Shown piece by piece: positions 1 through 8,173 of a stretch of DNA of 41,209 bases (within the stretch, counting starts at the first letter, position 1; each line of letters begins with the position of its first letter). The DNA comes from CADEED01 sp039930985 (GTDB taxonomy: Bacteria; Pseudomonadota; Gammaproteobacteria; Steroidobacterales; Steroidobacteraceae). The notes beneath the pieces are model-generated. The model saw only the letters and a list, made by a program, of their open reading frames with translations, did not search any database and was not told the origin of the DNA. The stretch is from positions 1 to 41,209 of the forward strand of contig JBDTSV010000177.1 in NCBI GenBank assembly GCA_039930985.1. Reading direction: 5' to 3'. The position numbers were made by a program, and so were the translations under genes.

Positions 1-269
1 CTGTGCGCACCTTGCTGAGTTTCGAGGTGCCGTCGTCCACGGAATGGCAGTTGCCCGATGGCGCCCCACCATTCGTACCGAATTGGTTCATCGATATCTC
101 CGACACGCTCGCGCTCAAGCTGGCGGCGCTCGATGCTTACGCCGAGGAGCTGCGCGAATGGCCACACCCGCGTTCGCGGCGCGGCGTCGAGCATCTCGCG
201 CACTGGCGCGGCGCGGCGGTGGGTGTTGATGCCGCCGAGGCTTTCGTATTGGGGCGGAAGATATTCTGA
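1..269 (+). CDS. PIG-L/LmbE-family deacetylase, C-terminal fragment
   Basis: Only the last 88 or so residues are present; the gene enters from upstream and its stop is TGA at 267-269. The visible part reads LLSFEVPSSTEWQ, then PNWFIDIS, a helical stretch with PHPRS, and AEAFVLGR. This is the usual C-terminal signature of PIG-L deacetylases, zinc enzymes that remove N-acyl groups from sugars. The zinc-binding N-terminus lies outside the window. The stop overlaps a possible CTG start of the pseG-like gene, so it is probably the upstream member of the same operon. Its partners suggest it acts on an amino sugar or nonulosonic acid. The family call is good; the substrate is unknown. Confidence 0.8.
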   Translation, partial: VRTLLSFEVPSSTEWQLPDGAPPFVPNWFIDISDTLALKLAALDAYAEELREWPHPRSRRGVEHLAHWRGAAVGVDAAEAFVLGRKIF

Positions 270-274
270 AAGTC

Positions 275-1750
275 GTGATTCGAGCGGATGCATCCGAACG
301 GCTGGGAGTGGGGCACGTCATGCGCTGTGCCAACCTCGCCGCGAAATTGCGCGCGCGCGGCGCGCAGGTACGATTCGTGAGTCGCGCGGACCCGGGCAAT
401 CTGATCGCGACGCTTCGCTCCCGCGGTTTTGAAGTGAGCGTCATCGGCGACCAGCACTCATTCGATGAAGACGCCGCGCAAACCCGGGCCGCCATTGGCG
501 CGCAGAGCGTGGACTGGCTGATCGTGGATCACTACGCGCTCGATGAACGCTGGGAAGTCGCGCTGCGTCCCGCAGCGCGGCAGCTCCTGGCCATCGATGA
601 TCTGCCGCAGCGGCGCCATGACTGCGATCGCCTGCTGGATCAGAACGCCCGTGGCACGGATACGGTGGATTACCGGGATCGCGTACCAGCCGGTTGCGAG
701 CTGGCGATCGGGGCGCGTTATGCGCTGCTCGACGCGCAATACGTCAGCCAGCGCGCGAGCCTGGCACCGCGCGGGGGCGAGGTGCGCAGAGTGCTCGTCA
801 CATTTGGCGGTAGCGATCCGCTCGATCTGACGGGCCGCACGCTGGCCGCCTTGTCGAGCGAAGCATTCGCCATGCTCGAGCTCGACATCGTGACGGGCTC
901 AAACTACCCGTACTCGCAGCGGCTCGAACAGGCCGCCGCGGCGCGACCGCGTACCCGTGTCCTTCCACCGCAGGCCAGCCTCGCCCCATTACTCGCGGCG
1001 GCTGACCTGGCGATCGGCGCGGGCGGGACCACCACGTGGGAGCGACTCTGCCTTGGCGTTCCAGCCATCGTCGTGTGCATGGCCGAGAACCAGCGCCCGG
1101 GGTGCGAATTCCTGGCCCGCGAAGGTCTCATCGAGTACTGCGGCCTCGCGGAGTCGATGACCGACGAAACACTGTCGAGCGCCGTGAGCGGTTTCATGCA
1201 GGATTCCGCGCGCCGGCGCGACATGGCAGCGCGAGGTCAGGCGCTCGTCGATGGCCTCGGCGCCGCGCGCATCGCCGAGTGGCTGTCGCCGACCGCAGGT
1301 TCGCAACTGCAGCTGCGGCGCGCGGCGCCCGCCGACGTCTTCCTGTACTTCGATTGGGTCAACGATGCCGAAGTGCGGCGCCAATCGCTCGACACCGCAC
1401 CGATCGCATTCGCCGGCCATCGCCGCTGGTTCGAGGCGCGGCTCGCGCGACCGGACTCCTATCTATTTGTGCTGCTCGCGGGCGAGCTGCCGGTGGGCCA
1501 GATCCGCTTCGATTCGATCGACGGCTGGGCGAACGTCGACTATTCAGTCGACCGGATCTTCCGCGGCCGCGGATGGGGCGCCGAACTGCTGTTGCGTGGT
1601 ATGCGCGCGATGTCGGCCGATACGCGCTTTCGTGGTGAGGTGAAGCCGGACAACACAGGTTCCGCGGCCGCGTTCGAGCGCGTGGGATTTCGGGAGCAGG
1701 CGGTAACGGCCGCGGGGCTGCGCGTGTTCACGCACGAGGCACTGCAATGA
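275..1750 (+). CDS. pseG: PseG-like UDP-sugar hydrolase fused to a GNAT N-acetyltransferase
   Basis: Residues 1-345 are a PseG-type glycosyltransferase-fold hydrolase. PseG removes UDP from 2,4-diacetamido-2,4,6-trideoxy-L-altrose during pseudaminic acid synthesis. The motif GVGHVMRC carries the family's catalytic His (His14 here), and GAGGTTTWE is the nucleotide-binding loop. Residues about 346-491 form a GNAT domain (acetyl-CoA loop near RGRGWGAELL; end-motif AAAFERVGF), plausibly doing the PseH 4-N-acetylation step. PseG and PseH are usually separate proteins, so this is a fusion. The listed start is GTG 275. An in-frame CTG at 266 would put the catalytic His at 17, as in Campylobacter PseG, and has GGAAG 5 bases upstream. 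The stop overlaps the next ATG (ATGA). Confidence 0.88.
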   Translation: MIRADASERLGVGHVMRCANLAAKLRARGAQVRFVSRADPGNLIATLRSRGFEVSVIGDQHSFDEDAAQTRAAIGAQSVDWLIVDHYALDERWEVALRPAARQLLAIDDLPQRRHDCDRLLDQNARGTDTVDYRDRVPAGCELAIGARYALLDAQYVSQRASLAPRGGEVRRVLVTFGGSDPLDLTGRTLAALSSEAFAMLELDIVTGSNYPYSQRLEQAAAARPRTRVLPPQASLAPLLAAADLAIGAGGTTTWERLCLGVPAIVVCMAENQRPGCEFLAREGLIEYCGLAESMTDETLSSAVSGFMQDSARRRDMAARGQALVDGLGAARIAEWLSPTAGSQLQLRRAAPADVFLYFDWVNDAEVRRQSLDTAPIAFAGHRRWFEARLARPDSYLFVLLAGELPVGQIRFDSIDGWANVDYSVDRIFRGRGWGAELLLRGMRAMSADTRFRGEVKPDNTGSAAAFERVGFREQAVTAAGLRVFTHEALQ

Positions 1751-2649
1751 AAATCATGATGAGTGCCGCGGGGTCTCCGGCATCCGTGTCGATAATCCAG
1801 CACTTGCGCGCCCTCGGACACCGCAGCGTGGGAATCAACGCGTCGCGTGATGCCGGGCCGCTGGCCAGGAAGTTCTGCGACGAATTCCACGTCGCGCCGC
1901 TGGGGACCGACCCGGAATTTCTGCGCTTTCTCACGCAGCGCCTGCGCGAAGTGGATCTGTTCATGCCGTTCGTCGACGAGGAACTCGTCGCCATCGCGCG
2001 TGGCTGGGATGAAATCGCTCCCGAGCTGCGGGCGCGAATCGCACTCAGTGAACCGCAGGTCGTACTCGATTGCGTCGACAAGCTGCGCTTTCAGCAGGTG
2101 TGCGAAGAGTCCGGCCTGCCCATCGCGCCGCGCGCCGACGATGCGCCGGCCTTCTTCAAGCCGCGGTTCGGCCGCGGCGGCAAGGGAGTGGTGGCTTGCG
2201 TGGATCAACGCATCCACGCGGCCTATGCGGGCCGAGACGGTGTCATGCAACGCGCCATCGAAGGGCAGGAATTCACCGTCGATGCCATCTACTCGCGCAG
2301 CGGACAATTGCTCGCGACCTCGCCGCGGCGGCGGCTCGCGGCGGCGGGCGTCTCCACGCTCGGCGAAGTGGTGCCGGATGAGGCGCTGCACGCGCTGGCC
2401 GAGGCTCTGGGGCGGCGCTGGCGGTTTCGCTACGCGATCAATTTCCAGGTGATTCGCGATGCACACGGTCACGATTTCCTCATCGAGCTCAATCCACGGC
2501 TCGCGGGGAGCGCCATCTTCTCGGCGCTCGCGGGCTGCGATCCGTTCGCCGCGACGATCGCGCTCCACGAGGGCCTAGCCTGGGAAGGGCGTGCGCGGCC
2601 GTTGCGCATTGCACGCTATTGGACGGAGTTCGTCGAGGTGCCGGCATGA
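1747..2649 (+). CDS. ATP-grasp family ligase
   Basis: This 300-residue protein has an ATP-grasp fold of the carbamoyl-phosphate-synthase/D-Ala ligase type. The N-terminal Rossmann-like part (KIMMSAAGSPASVSIIQHL) is followed by a glycine-rich ATP loop FFKPRFGRGGKGVV at about 135-150 and a metal-binding segment FLIELNPRLAGS at about 245-256. Such enzymes join a carboxylate to an amine or other nucleophile through an acyl phosphate. It lies between pseG and pseI with 4-base overlaps at both ends, so it probably acts on the nonulosonic acid or its precursor, for example by adding an amino-acid-like acyl group. That substrate is inference. The ATG start at 1747 is fixed by the ATGA overlap. Confidence 0.8.
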   Translation: MKIMMSAAGSPASVSIIQHLRALGHRSVGINASRDAGPLARKFCDEFHVAPLGTDPEFLRFLTQRLREVDLFMPFVDEELVAIARGWDEIAPELRARIALSEPQVVLDCVDKLRFQQVCEESGLPIAPRADDAPAFFKPRFGRGGKGVVACVDQRIHAAYAGRDGVMQRAIEGQEFTVDAIYSRSGQLLATSPRRRLAAAGVSTLGEVVPDEALHALAEALGRRWRFRYAINFQVIRDAHGHDFLIELNPRLAGSAIFSALAGCDPFAATIALHEGLAWEGRARPLRIARYWTEFVEVPA

Positions 2650-3290
2650 GCACAGTCACGAGCGATCTGGCGCGGCTCACCGATTCACTCGGCACGGACG
2701 AGCGCCTGGTGTTCGATCTCGACGGCACGCTCTACGACACGCGAGACTTCGAGCGGCCCGCGCTCGCCGCGGTGTGCGAGTGGTTGCGCGAACGTAGTGG
2801 GGAACTGCTACAGGGCGCGGAGCAGGCGCTTTGGGAGCGCCGCGAGACTGATCGACATCGCCCCGGCCTGTTCGATGACCTGCTGCGCGAGCGTGGCCTG
2901 CCCCGCGAGTGGGGTGCCGAGTGTCTGCGTCGCTTCCACGCGTATCCGGGCGATGAACTGCTTCATTCACCCAGTCTCAAGCCGCTGTTGCTCACGCTGC
3001 GTGCGCGCGGCCGCGCACTGGCGCTGGTGACCAACGGACGCCGCGAAGTGCAGCAACGCAAGCTGCAGGCGCTCGGCCTTTCCGAGGTTTTCGATCGCGC
3101 CGTGTACTGCGATCCCGCGCGGCCGCGGGAACTCAAGCCATCCGCTTGGGCCTGGAGCGAATTGCAGGACTGGCGCGCGGGTTTGCGCGCGTTCTACGTA
3201 GGCGACGATCCGGTGGACGCGGCCTTCGCGGCTACCGGCGGCGCCGGTTACATCCCGTTTTGTTTCCGGAGTGAGCACTATGATCATTGA
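2646..3290 (+). CDS. HAD-superfamily hydrolase (probable sugar phosphatase)
   Basis: This 214-residue protein has all four HAD motifs: VFDLDGTLYDT (nucleophile Asp and acid Asp) near residue 25, VTNGR, a Lys in LKPSAW and the acidic motif VGDDPVDAAFA near the end. The cap is inserted after motif I, as in subfamily I. The ATG at 2646 is chosen because it gives the operon's usual ATGA overlap; an in-frame start at 2619 would only add nine residues lying over the ligase gene. In nonulosonic acid loci such phosphatases can dephosphorylate sugar intermediates, but the substrate here cannot be read from sequence. Confidence 0.85.
   Translation: MSTVTSDLARLTDSLGTDERLVFDLDGTLYDTRDFERPALAAVCEWLRERSGELLQGAEQALWERRETDRHRPGLFDDLLRERGLPREWGAECLRRFHAYPGDELLHSPSLKPLLLTLRARGRALALVTNGRREVQQRKLQALGLSEVFDRAVYCDPARPRELKPSAWAWSELQDWRAGLRAFYVGDDPVDAAFAATGGAGYIPFCFRSEHYDH
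3268..3271 (+). promoter_or_regulatory. Ribosome binding site favouring the ATG at 3280 for pseI
   Basis: GGAG ends 8 bases before ATG 3280 and overlaps the alternative GTG at 3271. The spacing favours the ATG; GTG 3271 has no comparable purine run upstream. Confidence 0.55.
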
Positions 3291-4311
3291 GGGACGCGCC
3301 ATAGGCGCGGAACACCCGCCGTATGTCATCGCCGAGGTATCCAACAATCACCTGGCGGACTTGGACCGCGCCTGCCGGCTCATCGAGGCGGCGGCAAAGA
3401 CCGGCGCCGACGCGGTGAAGATCCAGACCTATGACGCGGATTCGCTCACTATCGACAGCGATCGGCCGGAGTTCCTGATCCAGACGCCGCCGTGGAAGGG
3501 GCTCAACTACTACCAGCTCTACAAGAAGATCGCGTTGCCGGTCGAAGCGACGGCGAAACTCTTTAAGGTCGCGCGCGATAACGGCATCACGATCTTCAGT
3601 TCGCCCTTCGACGAGCGCGCAGTGGCCGTGCTCGAAGAACAGGACTGTCCGGCCTACAAGATTGCATCGTTCGAAATCTGTGACGATCCGTTGTTGCGCG
3701 CCGTCGCCGCGACGGGCAAACCGGTGTTCGTGTCCACGGGTGTCGCGAACGTCGTCGATATCGAGGAGACCCTGCGCGTGCTGCGCACCGGCGGTGCACC
3801 GGAAGTCGCGCTGTTTCATTGCGTGTCCGAATATCCCGCCAGGATGGCCGACATGAACCTGCGAGCGCTGGATCGTCTCTCACAATTCGGTTGCGTCGTC
3901 GGGCTCTCCGATCACAGCCTCGGGAGCCAGGCGACGCAACTGGCGATTGCGCGCGGCGCCGTGGTCATCGAAAAGCATTTCACGTTGCAGCGCTCCGACG
4001 GCGGTCCCGACGCCCTGTTCTCGCTGGAACCTGAAGAATTCGGCGGACTGGTGAAGGCAGCGCGCGAAGCCTGGGAAGCGCTGGGAAGCGCGTCGATTCT
4101 CACCAGCGACAAGCGTCCCGGGGCGGGGCATGCCCGCTCGCTGTTCGTGGTGAAGCCCATCGCGGCCGGGGAGGTGTTCGGCGAATCCCATGTACGCGCC
4201 ATCCGTCCAGGTCTCGGCTTGCCGCCGCGCGCGTTATCCCGCGTGCTCGGGCGGCGCGCCAAACGCGATCTTGCGCGCGGTGAACCGCTGCAATGGAAGG
4301 ACGTGGAATGA
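3280..4311 (+). CDS. pseI: Pseudaminic acid synthase (NeuB/PseI family)
   Basis: It condenses a 6-deoxy hexosamine with phosphoenolpyruvate to give a nine-carbon nonulosonic acid, in the cytoplasm. The 343 residues match the family length. Visible marks are VIAEVSNNH at about 16-24, GADAVKIQTY, the PseI-like stretch LNYYQLYKKIALP, FSSPFD, PAYKIASFEI, VGLSDHS and VIEKHFTL. A C-terminal SAF/antifreeze-like domain follows from about 285 (ARSLFVVKPIAAGE). The QTY and LYKK signatures fit PseI better than sialic acid NeuB or LegI. The start overlaps the HAD gene by 11 bases and the stop overlaps the next ATG. No cytidylyltransferase (PseF) is in the window. Confidence 0.9.
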   Translation: MIIEGRAIGAEHPPYVIAEVSNNHLADLDRACRLIEAAAKTGADAVKIQTYDADSLTIDSDRPEFLIQTPPWKGLNYYQLYKKIALPVEATAKLFKVARDNGITIFSSPFDERAVAVLEEQDCPAYKIASFEICDDPLLRAVAATGKPVFVSTGVANVVDIEETLRVLRTGGAPEVALFHCVSEYPARMADMNLRALDRLSQFGCVVGLSDHSLGSQATQLAIARGAVVIEKHFTLQRSDGGPDALFSLEPEEFGGLVKAAREAWEALGSASILTSDKRPGAGHARSLFVVKPIAAGEVFGESHVRAIRPGLGLPPRALSRVLGRRAKRDLARGEPLQWKDVE

Positions 4312-5450
4312 AGTCTTGTCCGATCTGCCGTTCGCGCGGCGAACCGTTGTTGTCGCTCCGCCGGCAGCCTATCTACCAGCATCCGGTACCCGCCGGCGTC
4401 GAAGTGCCCGCGCCGCACGTGGTCGATCTCGAGTGGTTTGCGTGTGAGGACTGCGCGCATGCGTGGCAGCCGGATTTCGATGCCGAGATGCTCTCGGCCA
4501 TCTATCGAAACTTCTACTACACGCCGGCGCCAGACGGGATGGGTGGCCAGTTCCGCGAGGATTTTTTCGCGGCGCTCGATCGATTCGGCCTGCTGCGCGA
4601 GGGTGGCACGCTGCTCGAGATCGGCGCATCGAGCGGTGACGTCCTTTCGGCGCTCGCAACCCGGGTGCGCGCGAAGCACGCCTATGCGTTCGAGCCCAAC
4701 GCGGCAAACGCCGTGGTGGCGCGCGCACGTGGGCTGGACGTGCGTGAGGAGTTCTTCGGTGTCCATACCGTTCGTGACTGTGCTCCCGCCGATCTCATCT
4801 ATTCACGCCACGTCATTGAGCACATCTTCCAGTTCGACGACTTCTTCGCCGGACTCGACGCGGCCAGCGCGCCGTCTGCCGCTCTGATACTCGAGACGCC
4901 GAGTCTCGACTTTCATGCCGCACGTGGAACCATCGATCCGTTCCATGTCGAGCACATTCACGTGTTCGCGTCGCGCTCACTCGCTCGCCTTGCCGGAGAG
5001 AAAGGCTGGACGCTTCGAGGCTCGGAAGTGACCCCCGCCGGAAATCTGATCGCGTGGTTTGCGCGCGGCGAGCGCGCAGCCGATATTCCGCGTCCCGACC
5101 TGTCCGCCGTACAGCTAGGCGTCGATGCGCGGCGTACACGGCTGCGGGCATTGCTCGGTGCCCGGCCACTGGTGTTTTGGGGCGCGGGCAGCTCGGGCGT
5201 CAGCCTTGCGACGGCATTGGGCCGGGAACCCGAGCTGTGGACCGATGGCAATCCCGCCAAGGTGGGCAAACATTTCGTCGGGCTGAGCGGCGAGGTGGTG
5301 GAGCCCATTCAGGCACTTGCGCGTGCACAAGCTAACTATGAGAACCCAGCGCTGGTTGTCACTTCGACCTTCGTCAAAGAAATCCTGCCGCGCGTGCGCG
5401 AGCTGGGTTGGTGCGGCGACGTGTTCGATTGCGAAGGGAATTCACTGTGA
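4308..5450 (+). CDS. SAM-dependent sugar C-methyltransferase-like protein
   Basis: This 380-residue protein has the three-part layout of NDP-sugar C-methyltransferases. An N-terminal zinc-binding segment carries CPIC (residues 4-7) and CEDC. A class I SAM domain follows with LLEIGASSGD near 105 and IYSRHVIEHI. A C-terminal Rossmann-like domain contains VFWGAGSSGV near 290. Enzymes of this layout (TylC3/EvaC type) usually methylate carbon 3 of a 4-keto-6-deoxy sugar, but many glycan-locus homologues have unknown substrates. ATG 4308 gives the ATGA overlap with pseI and is preferred over the in-frame ATG 4293. The next gene starts at the overlapping GTGA. Confidence 0.82.
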   Translation: MKSCPICRSRGEPLLSLRRQPIYQHPVPAGVEVPAPHVVDLEWFACEDCAHAWQPDFDAEMLSAIYRNFYYTPAPDGMGGQFREDFFAALDRFGLLREGGTLLEIGASSGDVLSALATRVRAKHAYAFEPNAANAVVARARGLDVREEFFGVHTVRDCAPADLIYSRHVIEHIFQFDDFFAGLDAASAPSAALILETPSLDFHAARGTIDPFHVEHIHVFASRSLARLAGEKGWTLRGSEVTPAGNLIAWFARGERAADIPRPDLSAVQLGVDARRTRLRALLGARPLVFWGAGSSGVSLATALGREPELWTDGNPAKVGKHFVGLSGEVVEPIQALARAQANYENPALVVTSTFVKEILPRVRELGWCGDVFDCEGNSL

Positions 5451-6874
5451 CTGCTTCCGGTGGATTTCGCGCGCTCGTGCTGGGCTGGCCCTCTGACCTC
5501 GGCAAGGAAATCAGCCGGCGCAGCGGAATTCCATTCACCTTCGTCGAGCATCCGCGCCACTCGCTGGACGACTACGGTGGTCGGCCGCCGCCTGATACTT
5601 TGTTCTTTCGGCGCCACCTGCGCGAGCCGATGCCGGAAATCGATCACGCTTTGCTCGCGTCACTCGAGCGCGACGCGGTGCCGAGCATCAACAACATGGT
5701 TCTCGGCGACCGGATCGTGGCGTGCCTTCCCTACGACTCGGCGCTGCGTTACGCCACTTTCCTCGCACGGCGACTGCGCGAACTGTTCGAACAGGCTCGT
5801 CCGTCCGTCGTCATTTCGTCGTATGACGGCCTACACAGTGCGCTTTCACTCGCCGTCGCTCGTCAGATGCGGGTGCCTTGGTTTGCGGTGAATTTCAGCG
5901 TGATTCCGAGCGGATACGCGTGTTTCTGCGACACACTGATGCCGCGTTCGCGCGTCCAGCTAACGCCGCCCCTCGCGAAGGTGCGCGAACTTGCTGAGAA
6001 AACGTTGCTTGGATTCGAGCAGCGGAGCATGCATGCGCCGGCGTACGTGACTCCAGCCGCGCTGTCACCGCTCGCGATTCTGCGCCGGGTTCCGGTCCGC
6101 TTCGGGGTCACCTGGGAGATCCTTCGAGCTGCGCGCAATCGCGAGCACCTGCGGTACACCGAAGATGAGTCGGCATTCAATCTGAGGGCGGCGCTTCGGC
6201 ACTTGTGGCGCGCACGTTCGGCGAGCCGTTCGACAGCGCGCTTCGGTGCCATCACGCAGCCACCGCAGCGACCCTTCGTCCTGTTCGGACTGCATACACA
6301 GCCGGAGTCGGCAATCGACGTATGGGCTCCGTTCTACAGCGATCAATATTGGGTCGTGCGGACGCTTGCGCGCGCACTGCCGCCGTCGCACACGCTGCTC
6401 GTCAAAGTGCACAAGAGCGACGCCGCCAAATATTCGCGGGCGGATCTCGAGCGTTTCGAAGCGATCCTCGGCGTGAAGGTTGTCGCGCCGTTCGCCGACA
6501 CACGTCAGTTCGTCGATCGCGCCGACATGATTGTCAGCATCCAGGGAACGATGGGTCTCGAAGGCGCGTTACTCGGCAAGCCGGTGCTGATGCTCGGTGA
6601 TTCGCCGGTGGCAAGATTTCCGAGTGCCGAGCGCGTCGGCGAACTCAGCACTCTCCCTGACCAATTCCGACGCATGCTGTCGAGGCCACGTGTCTCCCGG
6701 GAGTCGATCGTCGATGCGTTCGTCGAGTTCCTCGGGCCGTTCCAGCCGGCCATGCACAACGACTGGACCATCCCGAAGACTGCAGCGGAGTACGAAAACC
6801 TCGCGTACATGTTCACGCTGTTGCGTGCGCGCATCGAAGCCGGTGAAGGCTACGGCAGTGTTGCGTCGGCATGA
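5447..6874 (+). CDS. Capsule_synth-like (KpsC/KpsS-type) glycosyltransferase
   Basis: The protein is 475 residues. Its C-terminal half resembles capsule polysaccharide proteins related to KpsS/KpsC, retaining beta-Kdo transferases: FGLHTQPES, then LLVKVHKSD, a long helix, and IVSIQGTMGLEGALLGKPVLML. The QPE and histidine motifs are those noted in that family. The N-terminal half (VLGWPSDLGKEISRR) is not recognised beyond a GT-B-like pattern. Because it directly follows the nonulosonic acid genes, it may transfer that 2-keto acid rather than Kdo; this is inference. The start is GTG 5447, set by the GTGA overlap; the upstream in-frame 5408 start would lie inside the methyltransferase gene. Confidence 0.7.
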   Translation: MTASGGFRALVLGWPSDLGKEISRRSGIPFTFVEHPRHSLDDYGGRPPPDTLFFRRHLREPMPEIDHALLASLERDAVPSINNMVLGDRIVACLPYDSALRYATFLARRLRELFEQARPSVVISSYDGLHSALSLAVARQMRVPWFAVNFSVIPSGYACFCDTLMPRSRVQLTPPLAKVRELAEKTLLGFEQRSMHAPAYVTPAALSPLAILRRVPVRFGVTWEILRAARNREHLRYTEDESAFNLRAALRHLWRARSASRSTARFGAITQPPQRPFVLFGLHTQPESAIDVWAPFYSDQYWVVRTLARALPPSHTLLVKVHKSDAAKYSRADLERFEAILGVKVVAPFADTRQFVDRADMIVSIQGTMGLEGALLGKPVLMLGDSPVARFPSAERVGELSTLPDQFRRMLSRPRVSRESIVDAFVEFLGPFQPAMHNDWTIPKTAAEYENLAYMFTLLRARIEAGEGYGSVASA

Positions 6875-8115
6875 GACAACTTTCCAAGACGCTCGCGCCA
6901 GGCGAGCAAACACTTGACGCAACCATCCTTGCAGTGCTCGGCCGGCCGTATGTGGCGCGCGCAGGATCCTGGCTGATCGCGTATTTCGCGGTGATGGCGT
7001 TGTTCTTCGGCGTCGTATTCGTCGAGCAGCTCGCGACGTCGCGCCTGCTGCCCGTCCTGGCCCTGTTGATCTTGCTGCACCTCGCGCTCTATCCGCGACT
7101 GTTCATGGTTCGGGAAATCTGGCTGTACGGCGCATTCGTCGCGTACATGGGGATCGCGCTACTTTGGACCGCAGACATCCAGACCGCGCTCAATACGATG
7201 TTTCCGGCCGTTGATTTCCTCTTGTCGCAAATTCTCATCGCTGCGCTATTGCGGTTCCACGACCGCCGCGCCGTTCTGCGCGGCATGATTGCCGGGTTCA
7301 TGTCGGCTTCAATCATCCATACGATGGCAACGGGATTTCCATTCGCCATAGCTGTCAGTTTTTCGTACAACGCCGTTGCCCTCGTTTACATCTTCGGCCT
7401 ATTTCTCGTGATTCTCTATGGCTGCGTCTTTCATGCGCGCACGTTCGCAACTCCCCTTGCGCTCGTCATGTTGCTCCACGTGGTTGCGACCACGTCGATC
7501 AAGGCAAACCTTGGAGTGGTTGCGGGCGCGCTCATCGCAGCCATCGTCTACGTTTCCGTGGCAATGCAACTGGTTCGCCGTAATATCGGGTTGATAGTTC
7601 TAGCTCTGGTCGCAATTGGTTACGTGATCGCGACAAACGAAGCGATTCTCGACCGGATGCAATACGCGCTCCACCGTCTGGAAGTTGGCATTCAAGTGCT
7701 CGAGGCTCGCGAAGACGTCCAGGGATATTCGGGATTTAACGAGCGCAACGAGTGGATGCAACTTGCCATAGAAGGCATGAAGGACAATCCGCTGTTTGGA
7801 AATGGTGTCGAGGCGTTTCGGGCGAAATACGGCGTTACCTCGCATTCAACTGCAGGTGACCTGCTCTACAACGTCGGCCTGATAGGCTGCACGCTCTTTT
7901 ACCTGACTTTCATATCGCTCGGGCTTCGTCTCCTCACGCCCTCGGCCAGCGATAGCCAAGCGATTCGCGCCACAATTCTCGCCACACTCGTCTGTTTTTT
8001 GTCCATGACATTCTCTGGGACTATTTTCTATCACCCGCTGCTTGGCGCATTCCTGACTGTCAGCGCATGCGTATTGCATGGCACCGCGATCGATAGACGG
8101 AGCGAGCAGTCTTGA
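6871..8115 (+). CDS. O-antigen polymerase/ligase-like membrane protein (Wzy/WaaL type)
   Basis: The 414-residue protein has about ten hydrophobic segments. A larger loop follows the segment ending near residue 255 and contains a motif typical of O-antigen ligase-like proteins (GFNERNEWMQLAIEGMKDN, then PLFGNGVEAF and SHSTAGDLLYNVGLIG). It should sit in the inner membrane and either polymerise undecaprenyl-linked repeats or ligate them to an acceptor. Sequence alone does not separate the two roles, but a single copy inside the cluster favours Wzy. Its DNA is visibly richer in A+T than its neighbours, as is common for wzy genes. It starts with the ATGA overlap at 6871. Confidence 0.82.
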   Translation: MRQLSKTLAPGEQTLDATILAVLGRPYVARAGSWLIAYFAVMALFFGVVFVEQLATSRLLPVLALLILLHLALYPRLFMVREIWLYGAFVAYMGIALLWTADIQTALNTMFPAVDFLLSQILIAALLRFHDRRAVLRGMIAGFMSASIIHTMATGFPFAIAVSFSYNAVALVYIFGLFLVILYGCVFHARTFATPLALVMLLHVVATTSIKANLGVVAGALIAAIVYVSVAMQLVRRNIGLIVLALVAIGYVIATNEAILDRMQYALHRLEVGIQVLEAREDVQGYSGFNERNEWMQLAIEGMKDNPLFGNGVEAFRAKYGVTSHSTAGDLLYNVGLIGCTLFYLTFISLGLRLLTPSASDSQAIRATILATLVCFLSMTFSGTIFYHPLLGAFLTVSACVLHGTAIDRRSEQS

Positions 8116-8173
8116 GTGGTTTGCCTAGCATTCATCTTTGCGGCCCCGGCGGTTCTGCTCAAGCGCGGAAACG

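Noticed and set aside
1540..2568. - strand open frame of 342 codons
   Set aside because: It runs antisense to pseG and the ATP-grasp gene and shows no domain pattern; a shadow frame.
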